DNA of 64,000 nt from Petroclostridium sp. X23 (GCF_030013905.1 NZ_CP124862.1:3165051-3229050), one strand, 5' to 3'; positions 8,237 through 18,722 are shown, numbered from the stretch's first letter. Made by a program: numbers and translations. The notes: generated from the letters alone by a model not told the origin.

Positions 8237-8326
8237 ATATTTAAGCTTACCTTCCTGTCACGATAAATGTTTTACTATATTCCACAAACTCGTTCAGGAG
8301 CAAAACGATAATCTTCTTCTATACAT

Positions 8327-9202
8327 TTAAGTATCATTTTGTGTAAATAGCGTTCTGGCTGTTTTTGTTGCTGCTAATCCTCCGAGGGCTGTTTCCTTCA
8401 GCTTGATATGCATCGCATCTCCAACCTCTTTCATGGCACTCACTACCTCATCAGCAGGAATGATACAAGGCAATCCGGCCAACGCCATTTCTGCAGCAGC
8501 CATCGCATTTACAGCACCAACCACATTACGCTTTATACATGGAATCTCAACAAGTCCTCCTACCGGATCGCAAACCAGACCCAGCATGTTCTGAAGCGCA
8601 AATGCCGCAGCAGATAAACATGTTTGGGGACTGCCTCCCAGCATTTCGACGGCTGCCGCTGCCGCCATGGCTGAGGCACTACCGCATTCGGCTTGACACC
8701 CCCCCTGCGAACCGGAAATAGATGCGCATTTGGCAATAACCATCCCTATACCGGCAGCAGTAAATAAGCTCATGACAAGTTTTCTTTCATCAACCGCATG
8801 CTGCTCACCCAGTGTCAGTAAGACGGATGGAAGAATGCCACACGAACCTGCTGTGGGGGCAGCCACAATTTTACCCATGCAGGCATTTACTTCTGCAACA
8901 GCAATGGCCGTACAAATAGCCTTGCACATCAGTGAGTCGGTAACCGGCTTTCCCTCTTGTAATATACCATAAAGCTTTTGGGCATCCCCTCCACTCAACC
9001 CACTGTTAGAGCATTGTGAGGATGCAATTCCCTTTTTCACAGATTCACGCATGATGTCCAGATGATTTTTCATCTTTTCATAGATCTTTTGCATATCAGA
9101 GTTGAGACTGATGCATTGCTCGTTTAGTACAATCTCCGATATTGTACACCCTTTGCGGTCAGCCTCATCCGCTAATTCTTTCAATGAAGTATATTGAATC
9201 AT
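8327..9202 (-). CDS. sdaAA: L-serine dehydratase, iron-sulfur-dependent, alpha subunit
   Basis: Catalytic subunit (291 residues) that with the beta subunit deaminates L-serine to pyruvate and ammonia using an oxygen-sensitive 4Fe-4S cluster. Conserved features are the SNSGLSGGDAQK segment, AAPTAGSCGILPSVLL, and the cysteine-rich block KCASISGSQGGCQAECGSA followed by VCDPVGGLVEIPC, which supply the cluster cysteines. Last gene of the riboswitch-controlled operon; the ATG has AGAGGG upstream. It completes glycine to pyruvate conversion after GlyA. Confidence 0.95.
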   Translation of the reverse strand: MIQYTSLKELADEADRKGCTISEIVLNEQCISLNSDMQKIYEKMKNHLDIMRESVKKGIASSQCSNSGLSGGDAQKLYGILQEGKPVTDSLMCKAICTAIAVAEVNACMGKIVAAPTAGSCGILPSVLLTLGEQHAVDERKLVMSLFTAAGIGMVIAKCASISGSQGGCQAECGSASAMAAAAAVEMLGGSPQTCLSAAAFALQNMLGLVCDPVGGLVEIPCIKRNVVGAVNAMAAAEMALAGLPCIIPADEVVSAMKEVGDAMHIKLKETALGGLAATKTARTLFTQNDT

Positions 9203-9340
9203 AGTTTTCCCTCTTTTTGAAAATATTCTATTATTTCTATATCAGGAAATATATAGGGAGTCTGATAAAGGCGGAACCTGGGTCTACAGTCCGGCTAAAA
9301 AGCAAGCCTGACAGCAGACCAGTATCCAGTCGGGGTCCGC
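9203..9340 (-). other. Intercistronic gap sdaAB-sdaAA with GC-rich stem
   Basis: 138 nt without a gene. The stretch 9268-9344 can fold by pairing GCGGAACC with GGTCCGC around a GC-rich interior, and it is visibly more GC-rich than the rest of the operon junctions. No named RNA family recognised. Confidence 0.35.
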
Positions 9341-10015
9341 TTAATCTACCGTATCATATACCGGTTTGATCACCAGCATATTATGTACAGAAGGAATCCG
9401 ATATATTGCTTCAATAGTGTTCTTACTGACTTCCTGATCGGTTTCTATGAGCATCTTTGCATCGCCGTTTGGATATAAGCGGTTATCTTTCATGTTTGCA
9501 ATGTTGACGCCGCTGCCGGCAATTAGATTGGTTACGCATGCAATAAGGCCCGGTACATCGTGATGCACAATAATGAGTGTGGTGTATTGACCGGTAAACT
9601 CGATTTTCATACCGTCTACCTCAGTAATAATGATATTCCCGCCTCCGATGGATGAACCGCAGATATTGACGGTTTTGGATGTAACCCCTTTGAGTATGAT
9701 TCTCATAGTATTCGGATGCGCCTCTTCAATTTCCCCTGTTCTGAATATAACAGAAATATTCCTTTCATTTGCGATATTCAAACTATCCGGGATGCGTTCA
9801 TCATCCGTTTTCATACCTAATATACCGGCTACGGTCGCTTTATCAGTTCCATGGCCTATGTATGTCTGCGCAAAAGAGCCGGAAAAAAGCACTTCAATTT
9901 GCGCAGGCTCTTCGCACAACAGATTCCGTGCCACATTGCCTATTCTAACTGCGCCTGCCGTGTGCGAACTCGAGGGGCCGATCATCACAGGTCCTATAAT
10001 ATCAAAAACATTCAC
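9341..10015 (-). CDS. sdaAB: L-serine dehydratase, iron-sulfur-dependent, beta subunit
   Basis: Beta subunit of 224 residues. The N-terminal domain carries FDIIGPVMIGPSSSHTAGA, the serine dehydratase signature; the C-terminal 75 residues form an ACT domain (TLIIVHHDVPGLIACVTNLIAG). The start is GTG at 10015, because the AGGAGG ribosome binding site at 10021-10026 lies 6 nt before it and inside the longer in-frame extension. It follows lpd by 53 nt in the same operon. Confidence 0.94.
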   Translation of the reverse strand: MNVFDIIGPVMIGPSSSHTAGAVRIGNVARNLLCEEPAQIEVLFSGSFAQTYIGHGTDKATVAGILGMKTDDERIPDSLNIANERNISVIFRTGEIEEAHPNTMRIILKGVTSKTVNICGSSIGGGNIIITEVDGMKIEFTGQYTTLIIVHHDVPGLIACVTNLIAGSGVNIANMKDNRLYPNGDAKMLIETDQEVSKNTIEAIYRIPSVHNMLVIKPVYDTVD

Positions 10016-10068
10016 ATGAACCCTCCTAATTCCATTTGCCAAAAGTATTTATTTTGAGATATAACAGA

Positions 10069-11475
10069 TCATCTTTTCCTCTTTGGCAGTGCATGAATCG
10101 CACCCCCGAGGCAGTCTTCTATCGCTTCTGTTACAGATTCATTAAATGTAGGGTGTGATCTCATCGCCGTGAGCAATTGCTTAGAAGTTAATTTATTTGC
10201 TATAGCGGTTGCCATTTCTCCAATCATATCGGTAGCTCTGGCACACATCATCTGAGCACCTAAAATTACATCGGTTTTTTCATCAAATACTACTTTAATA
10301 AACCCTCTCTCTTCCATAGAAATCAGGGATTTTCCGTTTGCACTGGTAATAAATTTCCCTACGCGCACCGCAATATTCTGCTTCTTTGCTTCATCGGCTG
10401 TGATTCCTACGCAAGCGATTTCAGGATCAGTATAAACACAGCTTGGTATGATGGAAAGATCCGTCGTGGGTTCCTCACCGTTTATCTTTTCTACGACATA
10501 AACACCCTGTGCGGACGCCACATGGGCAAGCTGCATGCCTTTAATGACATCACCAACCGCATAGATATCTTTTATACTCGTTTCAAAAGAATCATCTGTT
10601 AATATCCTGTTCCTTTCAATCTCTGGGGTGATTCCTTCTCCAAACAAACCGGTTATATTGGGTTCTCGTCCTACTGCAACTAAGATCGCGTCCGCAGGTA
10701 TGCTAAAACTTTGCTCCTTCACCTTGAAATGGCATACCAGTTCTTTCTCTTTTGTGATTTCTTCCACCTGCGCATCCACATGAATCTCAATGCCTCGCTT
10801 CTTCAAAATCATTTTAAGATTTTGCGATATTTCTTTATCCATATTCGGTAAAATGGAGGGCATCGCTTCTATAACGCTAACTTCACTGCCAAGCGAACGG
10901 AAAATGGTAGCGAACTCTACACTGATGATGCCCCCGCCAATAATCACCAGTTTTTTATAGATTTTATCGGTGTTATTTAATATATCATCGCTTGTCAAAA
11001 CATTAGGCAAGTCAACACCCTTAATTGCCGGAACAGCCGGCTTTGATCCTGCGGCGATAAGGATATGCTTTCCGGAATAGACCAGCGTATTTCCATCATA
11101 TGTTACCTTTACCATCCGATTTTTTTCAATGGTTCCCTTTCCTCTTATAACAGTAACGCCATTGGCCTTCAGCAGCTGCTCAATGCCGGTTTTCAATTGT
11201 GCTGTGACCCCATTTTTATAAGCAAATACTTTCCCTATATCGAAGCCAATATTTTCTGCCGTAAGCCCGAAGCACTCACAATGCTGCATTTGCCGATATA
11301 ATTCAGTAGCATGAATCAGTGCTTTTGTTGGAATACACCCACGATTTAAGCAGGTTCCGCCTACTTCCCGGTTTTCTATTACTGCTACTTTCATGCCTAA
11401 CTTGGCGGCTTTTATCGCGGACACATACCCACCGGGTCCGGCTCCTATCACAATTAAGTCAAAGATGTTTTCCAT
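10069..11475 (-). CDS. lpdA: Dihydrolipoyl dehydrogenase (L protein of the glycine cleavage system)
   Basis: FAD enzyme (468 residues) that reoxidises the dihydrolipoyl arm of GcvH with NAD+. It shows the FAD motif IGAGPGGYVSA at the N-terminus, the redox disulfide GGTCLNRGCIPTK, an NAD-binding GGGIISVEFA, the AVGDV segment, and C-terminal HPTFNES with the catalytic His-Glu pair. No lipoyl domain is fused. The ATG at 11475 (GGGAGAGA upstream) is chosen; the longer frame overlaps gcvPB. Its place between gcvPB and sdaAB argues that it serves glycine cleavage. Confidence 0.93.
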   Translation of the reverse strand: MENIFDLIVIGAGPGGYVSAIKAAKLGMKVAVIENREVGGTCLNRGCIPTKALIHATELYRQMQHCECFGLTAENIGFDIGKVFAYKNGVTAQLKTGIEQLLKANGVTVIRGKGTIEKNRMVKVTYDGNTLVYSGKHILIAAGSKPAVPAIKGVDLPNVLTSDDILNNTDKIYKKLVIIGGGIISVEFATIFRSLGSEVSVIEAMPSILPNMDKEISQNLKMILKKRGIEIHVDAQVEEITKEKELVCHFKVKEQSFSIPADAILVAVGREPNITGLFGEGITPEIERNRILTDDSFETSIKDIYAVGDVIKGMQLAHVASAQGVYVVEKINGEEPTTDLSIIPSCVYTDPEIACVGITADEAKKQNIAVRVGKFITSANGKSLISMEERGFIKVVFDEKTDVILGAQMMCARATDMIGEMATAIANKLTSKQLLTAMRSHPTFNESVTEAIEDCLGGAIHALPKRKR

Positions 11476-11512
11476 ACATGCTCTCTCCCTATTTAAAAAT
11501 GCTATACTTTGG

Positions 11513-12940
11513 TTATCTTTCAAATTTTAATTTGGGTTTCCTTGCCGCTCCGACTTCATCAAGCCTTCTGACCGGCGTCTTAACCGGTGCCTCATGCAGT
11601 GACTGGGGATCTTGTTTGGCTGTTTGATACAGTTCCCTGAACACTTGGATGGCTTTATCCAACGTTTCCTTTGATTCGGTTTCGGTAGGTTCCACCATCA
11701 GTGCTTCATGAACAATCAAAGGGAAATACATTGTAGGCGGATGCATACCATGGTCCAGAAGTCCTTTTGCAATGTCCATTGCCGAAACACCGGTATCCCT
11801 TTTTAAGTTCTCCAATGTCATTACAAATTCATGCATACATCTTCCTTCATATGCCATTTGGTATAAATCCGATAATTTTGCCATCATATAATTAGCATTT
11901 AATACTGCATTTTTGCTTGCTTGTGGTATGCCTTCTTTTCCCAGCGTACATATGTAAGTCAACGCCCGCACAACAACCAAAAAATTACCATAAAAGCTCT
12001 TTACCCGACCGATGCTTTCGGGGTTTGTCTCGAAAGAAAGTTTATCGCCGATACAAACGGTGGGTGCAGGCAAGAATTTCGCCAGTATTTTCTTGCAGCC
12101 TACAGGCCCGCTTCCCGGTCCGCCTCCTCCATGGGGTGTTGAAAATGTTTTATGCAGATTAATATGAATAATATCAAATCCCATATCTCCAGGTCTTACC
12201 ACACCCATTACCGCATTGAGATTTGCCCCGTCATAGTATGCCAGTCCTCCGCTTTGATGAATGATTTCGGTAATTTCCAAGATATTTTTATCAAATAGAC
12301 CCACGGTATTGGGATTGGTCAGCATGAGTCCCGCGGTATCGTCTCCCACTGCTTCTTTCAGCTTTTCCAGATCAACGCATCCATCCTCTGTTGACGGAAT
12401 GGTAACGACTTCATAGCCTACCATGGTTGCGCTGGCCGGATTGGTACCATGCGCTGAATCAGGTACGATGACTTTCGTTCTGTTTTTTTCTCCTCTGCTT
12501 TCATGGTATGCTTTCATCAGCAGCAAACCTGTTAATTCCCCGTGGGCTCCGGCTGCCGGTTGAAAGGACATCGCATCCATCCCGGTGATTTCACACAAAT
12601 ATTGTTCTGATAGTTTTAATACTTCAAGACAACCCTGAACACTCTCTTCCGACTGAAGCGGATGTATCTTTGCAAACCCCGGCAAAGACGCCATTTCCTC
12701 GTTGATTTTAGGATTGTATTTCATCGTACATGAACCTAAAGGATAAAATCCATCATTCACCCCGTGCGTTCTTTTGATCAATTCGGTATAATGCCTGCTC
12801 AAATCATTTTCGGACATTTCAGGAAGGTTTAAAGGAATCTCTCTTTTATACTGGTTATTTAAGGAAGCAACCGGCACGTCACACTCCGGCAATATACTGC
12901 ATCCTCTGCCACTGCGGCTTTTTTCAAATATTAACTCCAT
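11513..12940 (-). CDS. gcvPB: Glycine dehydrogenase (decarboxylating) subunit 2
   Basis: Pyridoxal-phosphate subunit of the two-subunit P protein (475 residues), which decarboxylates glycine and loads the aminomethyl group on GcvH lipoate. The PLP lysine lies in [26 protein letters not shown] and [10 protein letters not shown] are further family marks. Ribosome binding site GGGAGG. The gene starts 5 nt after gcvPA, as expected for an obligate heterodimer. Confidence 0.96.
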   Translation of the reverse strand: MELIFEKSRSGRGCSILPECDVPVASLNNQYKREIPLNLPEMSENDLSRHYTELIKRTHGVNDGFYPLGSCTMKYNPKINEEMASLPGFAKIHPLQSEESVQGCLEVLKLSEQYLCEITGMDAMSFQPAAGAHGELTGLLLMKAYHESRGEKNRTKVIVPDSAHGTNPASATMVGYEVVTIPSTEDGCVDLEKLKEAVGDDTAGLMLTNPNTVGLFDKNILEITEIIHQSGGLAYYDGANLNAVMGVVRPGDMGFDIIHINLHKTFSTPHGGGGPGSGPVGCKKILAKFLPAPTVCIGDKLSFETNPESIGRVKSFYGNFLVVVRALTYICTLGKEGIPQASKNAVLNANYMMAKLSDLYQMAYEGRCMHEFVMTLENLKRDTGVSAMDIAKGLLDHGMHPPTMYFPLIVHEALMVEPTETESKETLDKAIQVFRELYQTAKQDPQSLHEAPVKTPVRRLDEVGAARKPKLKFER

Positions 12941-12945
12941 CGCTT

Positions 12946-14265
12946 TTACGCCTCCCTCAGTATATTGATCACCTTGTCAATTTCTTCTTTTGTATTCATT
13001 TCGGTACAGCACCATAAGATCATTCCTTCTTTATCCCCACTAAGCGGATATCCTCCGAGAATTCCTTCTTTTTCTAGAGTTTTCAGCACTTTTGCTATAG
13101 GTGCCTTAGATATTGTAATAAACTCATGGAAGAAGTCTTTATGATATACCAGCTTATAACCTATTCCGTCCAGCTGCTCCGCCATGTATTTTGCTTTTGA
13201 CATGCTTTGTACTGCGGCTTGCCGGATTCCCTCACTACCCATCGCTGCCATGTAAACAGCAGCAGTGGTAGCACAGAGTGCCTGATTGGAGCATATATTG
13301 CTGGAGGCTTTTTCCCTACGGATATGCTGCTCTCTTGCCTGAAGGGTTAATGCGTAGGCTCTCTTTCCATCTAAATCGGTGGTCTCACCCACAATTCTGC
13401 CCGGCATTTTTCTGGTCATAGACGTTACACATGCCATAAATCCGAGATAAGGTCCGCCAAAGGCTAACGGCATTCCAAGCGGCTGCCCTTCTCCTACTGC
13501 AATATCAGCCCCGCATTCCCTGGGTGTCTTTAACAATCCAAGTGAAATAGGATTGACTCCCATCACATATTTGCCGCCTACTTTGTGAATTGCTTCTCCC
13601 AAAGCCTCCGCATCTTCTATAATGCCATAAAAGTTTGGCTGCTGAATATATAAACAAGCCGCTTCTGCACCCAAATGGCCGGTCAGATAATTCAGGTCCG
13701 TCACTCCTTCTTTTTCAGGCACCATCACCACTTCCATTCCGTTTCCAAAACAATAGGTCTTGATGGTTTCTATCACCTGAGGGTTGGCAGCACTTGAAAC
13801 ATACACTTTCTCGCGTTTTCGCTCTTTGCACATAAAGATGGCTTCGGTGGCTGCCGTTGCTCCATCATAAACAGACGCATTGGAACAATCCATTCCGGTC
13901 AATGCACAAACCATAGACTGATATTCAAATATGGACTGTAAAATACCTTGGCTTATTTCTGCTTGATATGGGGTGTATGCTGTTAAAAACTCCTCTTTGG
14001 AAACAACACTTCTTACAATAGCCGGAATAAAGTGGTGATACGCGCCGGCTCCTCTGAATATGGAGGAAAAGATAGTATTCTTTTCTGCAATTCCTTCTAT
14101 TTTTCTGCGTACTTCCAGTTCTGACATCCCTTTAGGCAGATTAAGCTCTCCCTTGAGTTTTACATTCTCGGGAATACAGCCAAAAAGATCATCTAAGGTT
14201 TCACATCCGATGGCAGATAACATTTCTTTCTGCTCTTGCGCTGTTGTCGGTATATAAGTACCCAT
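12946..14265 (-). CDS. gcvPA: Glycine dehydrogenase (decarboxylating) subunit 1
   Basis: Subunit 1 of the two-part P protein, 439 residues, the usual length. Typical segments are [34 protein letters not shown] and [18 protein letters not shown]. The split P protein is common in Clostridia, Bacilli and Thermotoga. The ATG has AGGGGG 7 nt upstream. It lies directly between gcvH and gcvPB. Confidence 0.96.
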   Translation of the reverse strand: MGTYIPTTAQEQKEMLSAIGCETLDDLFGCIPENVKLKGELNLPKGMSELEVRRKIEGIAEKNTIFSSIFRGAGAYHHFIPAIVRSVVSKEEFLTAYTPYQAEISQGILQSIFEYQSMVCALTGMDCSNASVYDGATAATEAIFMCKERKREKVYVSSAANPQVIETIKTYCFGNGMEVVMVPEKEGVTDLNYLTGHLGAEAACLYIQQPNFYGIIEDAEALGEAIHKVGGKYVMGVNPISLGLLKTPRECGADIAVGEGQPLGMPLAFGGPYLGFMACVTSMTRKMPGRIVGETTDLDGKRAYALTLQAREQHIRREKASSNICSNQALCATTAAVYMAAMGSEGIRQAAVQSMSKAKYMAEQLDGIGYKLVYHKDFFHEFITISKAPIAKVLKTLEKEGILGGYPLSGDKEGMILWCCTEMNTKEEIDKVINILREA

Positions 14266-14298
14266 AAGGTATCCCCCTTCTACAAATATACTGCTTTC

Positions 14299-14688
14299 TT
14301 ATTTGTTTTTTTCCTCTTCTTCTATAAATGCTTTATATGCTTCTACATCTAACAGTTCGCTTTTTTCGGTAATATCTGCGATTTTAACAAGCCATGAGTC
14401 ATAGGGCGAATCATTGATAGACTCAGGTGCATCCAGCAATGCTTCATTGATCTCACTCACTACCCCGCTTACCGGGCAATAAATGTCCGAAACAGCTTTG
14501 ATGGACTCTACATCTGCAAAGATGGTGCCCGCATTGACCTCGTCGCCAACCTGCGGAAGATTTACGAATACAATACTTCCAAGTTCACTCTGCGCATAAT
14601 CTGTCAATCCTACAATGGCTGTTGTATCATCTTCAAACTTGATCCACTCGTGAGATTTTGCATACATAATATTTTCCGGATAATTCAT
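14299..14688 (-). CDS. gcvH: Glycine cleavage system H protein
   Basis: Lipoyl carrier protein of 129 residues that shuttles the aminomethyl group between P, T and L proteins. The lipoylated lysine lies in FADVESIKAVSDIY. The N-terminal KSHEWIKFEDDTTAIVGLTDYAQ is the family signature. AGGAGG precedes the ATG. No lipoate ligase gene is visible in the window. Confidence 0.97.
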   Translation of the reverse strand: MNYPENIMYAKSHEWIKFEDDTTAIVGLTDYAQSELGSIVFVNLPQVGDEVNAGTIFADVESIKAVSDIYCPVSGVVSEINEALLDAPESINDSPYDSWLVKIADITEKSELLDVEAYKAFIEEEEKNK

Positions 14689-14821
14689 GATAAATGCCTC
14701 CTAAAAATAATTTTATTATTAATGCTTTGTTGGGGAATCACATCCTAATTGCTTTACCATAGATTGTGTTAGTTTAAAAATACTCAAACAATAATTGACT
14801 AATATAACTTATTCACTTATC

Positions 14822-15916
14822 TTATTTTACCTGCCCTTTTTTATAAAACGGCATTTTTACAACTTCCGCTTCCACTTTTCTTCCCCGGACCACAACCTCT
14901 ACCTTTGTGCCTATCCCGGTATAAGCTATGTCTAATAATGCCATCGCAACGGGATATCCAAGATACGGACAGTAAGTACCTGAAGTGGTATGTCCAATAA
15001 GCTGTTCCCCTGAAAATACATCTTCATGTTCACGGATAATGCCTCTGCCCGTCACCTTTAATCCTATTCTCTTTCTGGTAAAATCCCCCTTGGCTTCAAT
15101 GGCCTTTTTTCCAATAAAATCATCTTTTTGCATCTTTACTGCGAAGCCCAAGCCTGTTTCCAGCGGATCCACCGTATCGTCCATCTCATGTCCGTAAAGG
15201 GGCATGGATGCTTCCAACCGAAGCGTATCCCGTGCGCCCAATCCACATGGAATCAAACCGAATTCTTTACCTGCTTCCATGAGCTTCTCCCACATATTAG
15301 GCGCATCTTCGTTGCTCATATAAATTTCATAACCGTCTTCTCCGGTATAACCTGTTTGGGAGACCATGCATTTTATACCGTCTACCTCGGCATCAAAGAT
15401 ACAGTGATAGTATTTTTGGGGAATATATTCTTTTTTTGCCAGCTCCTTTAAAATTTCGGGAGCTTTCGGACCTTGCAATGCAATCTGGGATACTGTGGAA
15501 GAGATATCCTCAAAAGTGACTTCTCCAAACTGATATGTTTTCATCCACGCGTAGTCTTTATCCTTATTGGCTGCATTCACCACGATAAAGTACTCATTTT
15601 CCTTATACTTATAAACAATCAGGTCATCTACCGTACCTCCTTGCTCGTTGCACATGGGACTGTACCTTGCCTGACCATCTACCATATTGGTAAAATCATT
15701 TGTAAGCATCATTTGTAAATTTGCTAATGCATCTTTCCCTTTACATAGGATCTCTCCCATATGCGAAACATCAAAAAGTCCTGCCCTGGTACGTACCGCC
15801 ATATGCTCCTCTGCAACACCGTGTTCATACTGAACCGGCAGCATATATCCGGCAAACGGTACCATCTTTCCTTTGTATTTAATATGCGTATCATACAATG
15901 ATGTTTTTAATGACAT
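14822..15916 (-). CDS. gcvT: Aminomethyltransferase (glycine cleavage T protein)
   Basis: Tetrahydrofolate-dependent T protein (364 residues) that releases ammonia from the H-protein-bound aminomethyl group and forms 5,10-methylene-THF. Family features: N-terminal TSLYDTHIKYKGKMVPFAGY, FDVSHMGEI, and LPLYGHEMD-like segment SMPLYGHEMDDTVDP. Start at 15916 follows AGGAG by 8 nt. The 133-nt gap to gcvH holds no clear gene or terminator. Confidence 0.96.
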   Translation of the reverse strand: MSLKTSLYDTHIKYKGKMVPFAGYMLPVQYEHGVAEEHMAVRTRAGLFDVSHMGEILCKGKDALANLQMMLTNDFTNMVDGQARYSPMCNEQGGTVDDLIVYKYKENEYFIVVNAANKDKDYAWMKTYQFGEVTFEDISSTVSQIALQGPKAPEILKELAKKEYIPQKYYHCIFDAEVDGIKCMVSQTGYTGEDGYEIYMSNEDAPNMWEKLMEAGKEFGLIPCGLGARDTLRLEASMPLYGHEMDDTVDPLETGLGFAVKMQKDDFIGKKAIEAKGDFTRKRIGLKVTGRGIIREHEDVFSGEQLIGHTTSGTYCPYLGYPVAMALLDIAYTGIGTKVEVVVRGRKVEAEVVKMPFYKKGQVK

Positions 15917-15937
15917 GTTACTATCTCCTATCATGAT

Positions 15938-17182
15938 TTATTCATACAGAGGATACTTCGAACAGATCTCTGTCACGGACTTTCTGATAAAGTCTGCTTG
16001 GTTTTCGAAATCCGCTGCAGCAAGCTTAATCAACTTTGCAATTACCTTCATATCGTCCTCCAGCAACCCCCTGGTGGTTACCGCAGGAGTGCCGATTCTG
16101 ACACCACTTGTTACAAACGGACTCTTAGGGTCATTAGGCACCGCATTCTTATTAACGGTGATATAAACCTCATCTAACCTGATTTGAAGCTCCTTTCCGG
16201 TTAGATCCATGTTTCTCAAGTCTACCAACATCAAATGGTTATCGGTGCCTCCGCTGATCAAGTCAAAGCCTTCCTCCATCAAAGTATCCGCCAATACTTT
16301 TGCATTTTTTACAACCTGCTGCTGATATGTTTTGAATTCCGGTTTTAACGCTTCCCCCAAGCACACCGCCTTTGCACCGATAATATGCATTAACGGCCCT
16401 CCCTGCGTCCCCGGAAAGATGGATTTGTTAATCTGTGCTGCATACTCCTCTTTGCACATAATAATTCCGCCTCTGGGTCCTCTCAAGGTTTTATGGGTAG
16501 TGGTTGTTACAATATCCGCATATGGAATGGGACTTTGATGAAGATTGGCTGCTACCAAACCCGCGATATGCGCCATATCCACAAACAAGAGAGCGCCCAC
16601 CTCTTTAGCAATATCTGCGAATATATCAAATCTGATCTCTCTGGGATATGCTGATGCTCCAGCCACAATCATCTTGGGTTTATGTATTTTAGCTAATTCA
16701 CGTACGGCATCATAATCAATGGTTCCTTTAGCCGCATCAATGCTATAGGGTACAAAATTATACAGCATACCCGACATATTTACCGGACTTCCATGGGTCA
16801 AATGGCCTCCATGCGCAAGATTCAAACCAAGTACAGTATCGCCCGGCTTCAACGTCGCCATATATACTGCCATATTTGCACTTGCACCCGAATGCGGCTG
16901 CACACACGCATGATCACATTGGAATAATAATTTAGTTCTGTCGATTGCAATCTGTTCTAGTACATCTACTTCTTCACATCCACCATAATACCGTTTCCCA
17001 GGATAGCCTTCCGCGTATTTATTGGTCGGAACCGTCGCCATCGCCAGCATCACCGCCGGTGAGATTATATTTTCAGATGCAATCAGCTCCAAATTCCGTT
17101 TCTGCCTTTCACTTTCTGCTAAAAGTGCTTTGCCCACTTCAGGATCATACTTTAATATGTACTCCATTACTTGCTGTACCAT
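15938..17182 (-). CDS. glyA: Serine hydroxymethyltransferase
   Basis: PLP enzyme (414 residues) that interconverts glycine plus methylene-THF with serine plus THF. The PLP lysine lies in [25 protein letters not shown] and the [15 protein letters not shown] block are diagnostic. The start at 17182 follows AAAGGA; a longer frame would run into the riboswitch terminator region and is rejected. As first gene under the riboswitch it uses the methylene-THF made by the glycine cleavage genes downstream to form serine for SdaAA/AB. Confidence 0.96.
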   Translation of the reverse strand: MVQQVMEYILKYDPEVGKALLAESERQKRNLELIASENIISPAVMLAMATVPTNKYAEGYPGKRYYGGCEEVDVLEQIAIDRTKLLFQCDHACVQPHSGASANMAVYMATLKPGDTVLGLNLAHGGHLTHGSPVNMSGMLYNFVPYSIDAAKGTIDYDAVRELAKIHKPKMIVAGASAYPREIRFDIFADIAKEVGALLFVDMAHIAGLVAANLHQSPIPYADIVTTTTHKTLRGPRGGIIMCKEEYAAQINKSIFPGTQGGPLMHIIGAKAVCLGEALKPEFKTYQQQVVKNAKVLADTLMEEGFDLISGGTDNHLMLVDLRNMDLTGKELQIRLDEVYITVNKNAVPNDPKSPFVTSGVRIGTPAVTTRGLLEDDMKVIAKLIKLAAADFENQADFIRKSVTEICSKYPLYE

Positions 17183-17273
17183 ACTCCCATTCCTTTCTCT
17201 TCCCCTATTTTTTATTAAGTTCCGATCATCTACTTGCTCAACATCCCCCCATACTTTTCTGTTTTTAGACAAC

Positions 17274-17327
17274 AAAAAAAGACGCAAACATGTACTAGAT
17301 AATATAATTATCTATCCTGTCTGCGCC
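17274..17327 (-). terminator. Riboswitch-controlled intrinsic terminator
   Basis: On the minus strand GGCGCAGAC (17319-17327) pairs with GTTTGCGTC (17281-17289), enclosing an inner AT-rich hairpin, and is followed by seven T residues (17274-17280). Its 5' arm abuts the closing stem of the second glycine aptamer, so ligand binding can plausibly prevent terminator folding. Confidence 0.8.
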
Positions 17328-17505
17328 TCTGTCCTTTAACCTGAAAGATTCCATGTAAACAATCTACATGTTACTTCTTCGGTACATTACTGTTCTCCAG
17401 AGTTTCATCCGAATTTGATACTTTTGCCTGAGAGTTTCCGCGCTTCCCCTTCGGCGATGTATGTCTTTTCTAACCTCACGACTACATTCTCTCTCAAATT
17501 CTTCA
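17327..17505 (-). ncRNA. Tandem glycine riboswitch
   Basis: Two consecutive glycine aptamers read on the minus strand. Aptamer 1 (about 17501-17411) has GAGAG, CGCCGAAGGGGAAGC and CTCTCAGGCAAAAG, closed by GAATTTG (17495-17501) with CAAATTC (17411-17417). Aptamer 2 (about 17405-17327) has ACTCTGGAGA, TACCGAAGAAGTAA and CTTTCAGGTTAAAGGACAGAG. The short linker TTCGGATGAA resembles the leader before aptamer 1, as expected for the kink-turn of this class. Known glycine riboswitches ahead of gcv operons turn expression on with glycine, which fits the glycine catabolic genes downstream. Confidence 0.95.
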
Positions 17506-17530
17506 TCCGAAATATTCAATTAACAATTAT

Positions 17531-17559
17531 ATCTTACATGATTTTTCCAGGCGTGTCAA
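17531..17559 (-). promoter_or_regulatory. Promoter of the glycine operon
   Basis: TTGACA (17554-17559), a 17-nt spacer, then TAAGAT (17531-17536) on the minus strand, about 25 nt upstream of the riboswitch. Confidence 0.7.
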
Positions 17560-17735
17560 CTATAAAATAATTTATATACCTTAAAAATGCCCCTATATTA
17601 CTTTGAATATCAACATGCTGCTACAAAAAACTACTAACAGTAGTAACAATGTTTTTCCTAATTTGATTTTGTAAAATGTTTTTGATACAGGTAAACTAAT
17701 CGTCCGTCAGTACCGAGGTTAACTCATCCTAATGA

Positions 17736-18632
17736 TCAATCGGGTTGCTTCTGCCTGTGGCGCTCCCGATACTGTGAAATAGAGAGGCCTTCATACTGTT
17801 GGAACAATTTATATAATATTCGCGGCGAGCTAAATCCAACCTTTTCTGCAATCTCTTCAATAGACTGATCTGTAGTACATAGGTAGTATTTCGCATAAGC
17901 AATACGAAGCAGGTTGGCATTTTTCATGAATGTGGTGGAAAACATAGCCTTATAAGCCCGATTGATATGGCGAGGAGAAACATTTAACGCTTCTGCCACG
18001 CTTTCCACTGACATATCGTCCGAATAGTGTTTATGTATATATTTAGAGACTGACATGGCAAGGTTCTCCTTGCCGGAGAATTGGGTATCTGTTACCGGTT
18101 TTTCACTGATATGGCGCAGCAAATAGATAAAGAATTGGTAGCAAAGCATTATGGCCTGAGTGTTCCAGCCCAGCTTACGCTCTTTGATTTCCCTCATCAA
18201 TGCCTTTGGGATTTCCTGCCTCTCATAAAGCTCGGAAACATAGTAACCGCACGAGTTGAACAGCTCCATCGCATCAAAGATATCTTGGCATTCGAGTAGA
18301 CCGTCCGGCCCGTTTAGGTTATCCTGGTTGCAGGGGACCACATCGAAAATGATTGCAAAATAGCTTTTCTGTACATCTGGTTCATAAAACAGGTGATGCT
18401 TGATATCCTTAGCCAGAAAGCAGGCCTGCTCCTTGCCGATACACTCCACCTTACCTGCCAGATTTATCTTGATACTACCATCCAACACATAATAGATCTC
18501 ATACATCGCATGGTTATGTGGGAACTCTGCAATCCGCTCATCCAAGATTTCAGCATAATATAGAATGAATTTATATCCAGAAAAATTCAGTGCCGTAATA
18601 TTTTTCATATAATATCGTTCTTGACTATGCAT
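17736..18632 (-). CDS. AraC-family transcriptional regulator
   Basis: 298 residues: an N-terminal cupin sensor (FPHNHAMYEIYYVLDGSIKI, about residues 35-55) and a C-terminal double helix-turn-helix (about 195-295, with SVESVAEALNVSPRHINRAYK and SIEEIAEKVGFSSPRILYKLF). Cupin-AraC proteins usually sense a sugar and activate nearby catabolic genes. It lies downstream of the polyol cassette on the same strand, separated by a 14-bp hairpin, so it is probably its regulator (inference). Ribosome binding site GGGAG before the ATG. Confidence 0.9.
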   Translation of the reverse strand: MHSQERYYMKNITALNFSGYKFILYYAEILDERIAEFPHNHAMYEIYYVLDGSIKINLAGKVECIGKEQACFLAKDIKHHLFYEPDVQKSYFAIIFDVVPCNQDNLNGPDGLLECQDIFDAMELFNSCGYYVSELYERQEIPKALMREIKERKLGWNTQAIMLCYQFFIYLLRHISEKPVTDTQFSGKENLAMSVSKYIHKHYSDDMSVESVAEALNVSPRHINRAYKAMFSTTFMKNANLLRIAYAKYYLCTTDQSIEEIAEKVGFSSPRILYKLFQQYEGLSISQYRERHRQKQPD

Positions 18633-18657
18633 GCTATATCTCCCTTCGAAACAGTTG

Positions 18658-18687
18658 CAGGGAAGCGCCTTAAAAGGCGCTTCCCTG
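18658..18687. terminator. Intercistronic hairpin before the AraC gene
   Basis: A perfect 14-bp GC-rich stem (CAGGGAAGCGCCTT with its complement) with a minimal loop. No T-run follows on either strand, so it is either a weak terminator or an mRNA 3'-end stabiliser between the dehydrogenase and regulator genes. Confidence 0.55.
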
Positions 18688-18722
18688 TGAAAATACTAAC
18701 TAAGTATCCATGAAAAGCAAGA

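Noticed and set aside
17274..17505. T-box leader
   Set aside because: No T-box sequence; the paired GCCGAAGGGG and CTCTCAGGCAAAAG motifs are those of glycine aptamers.
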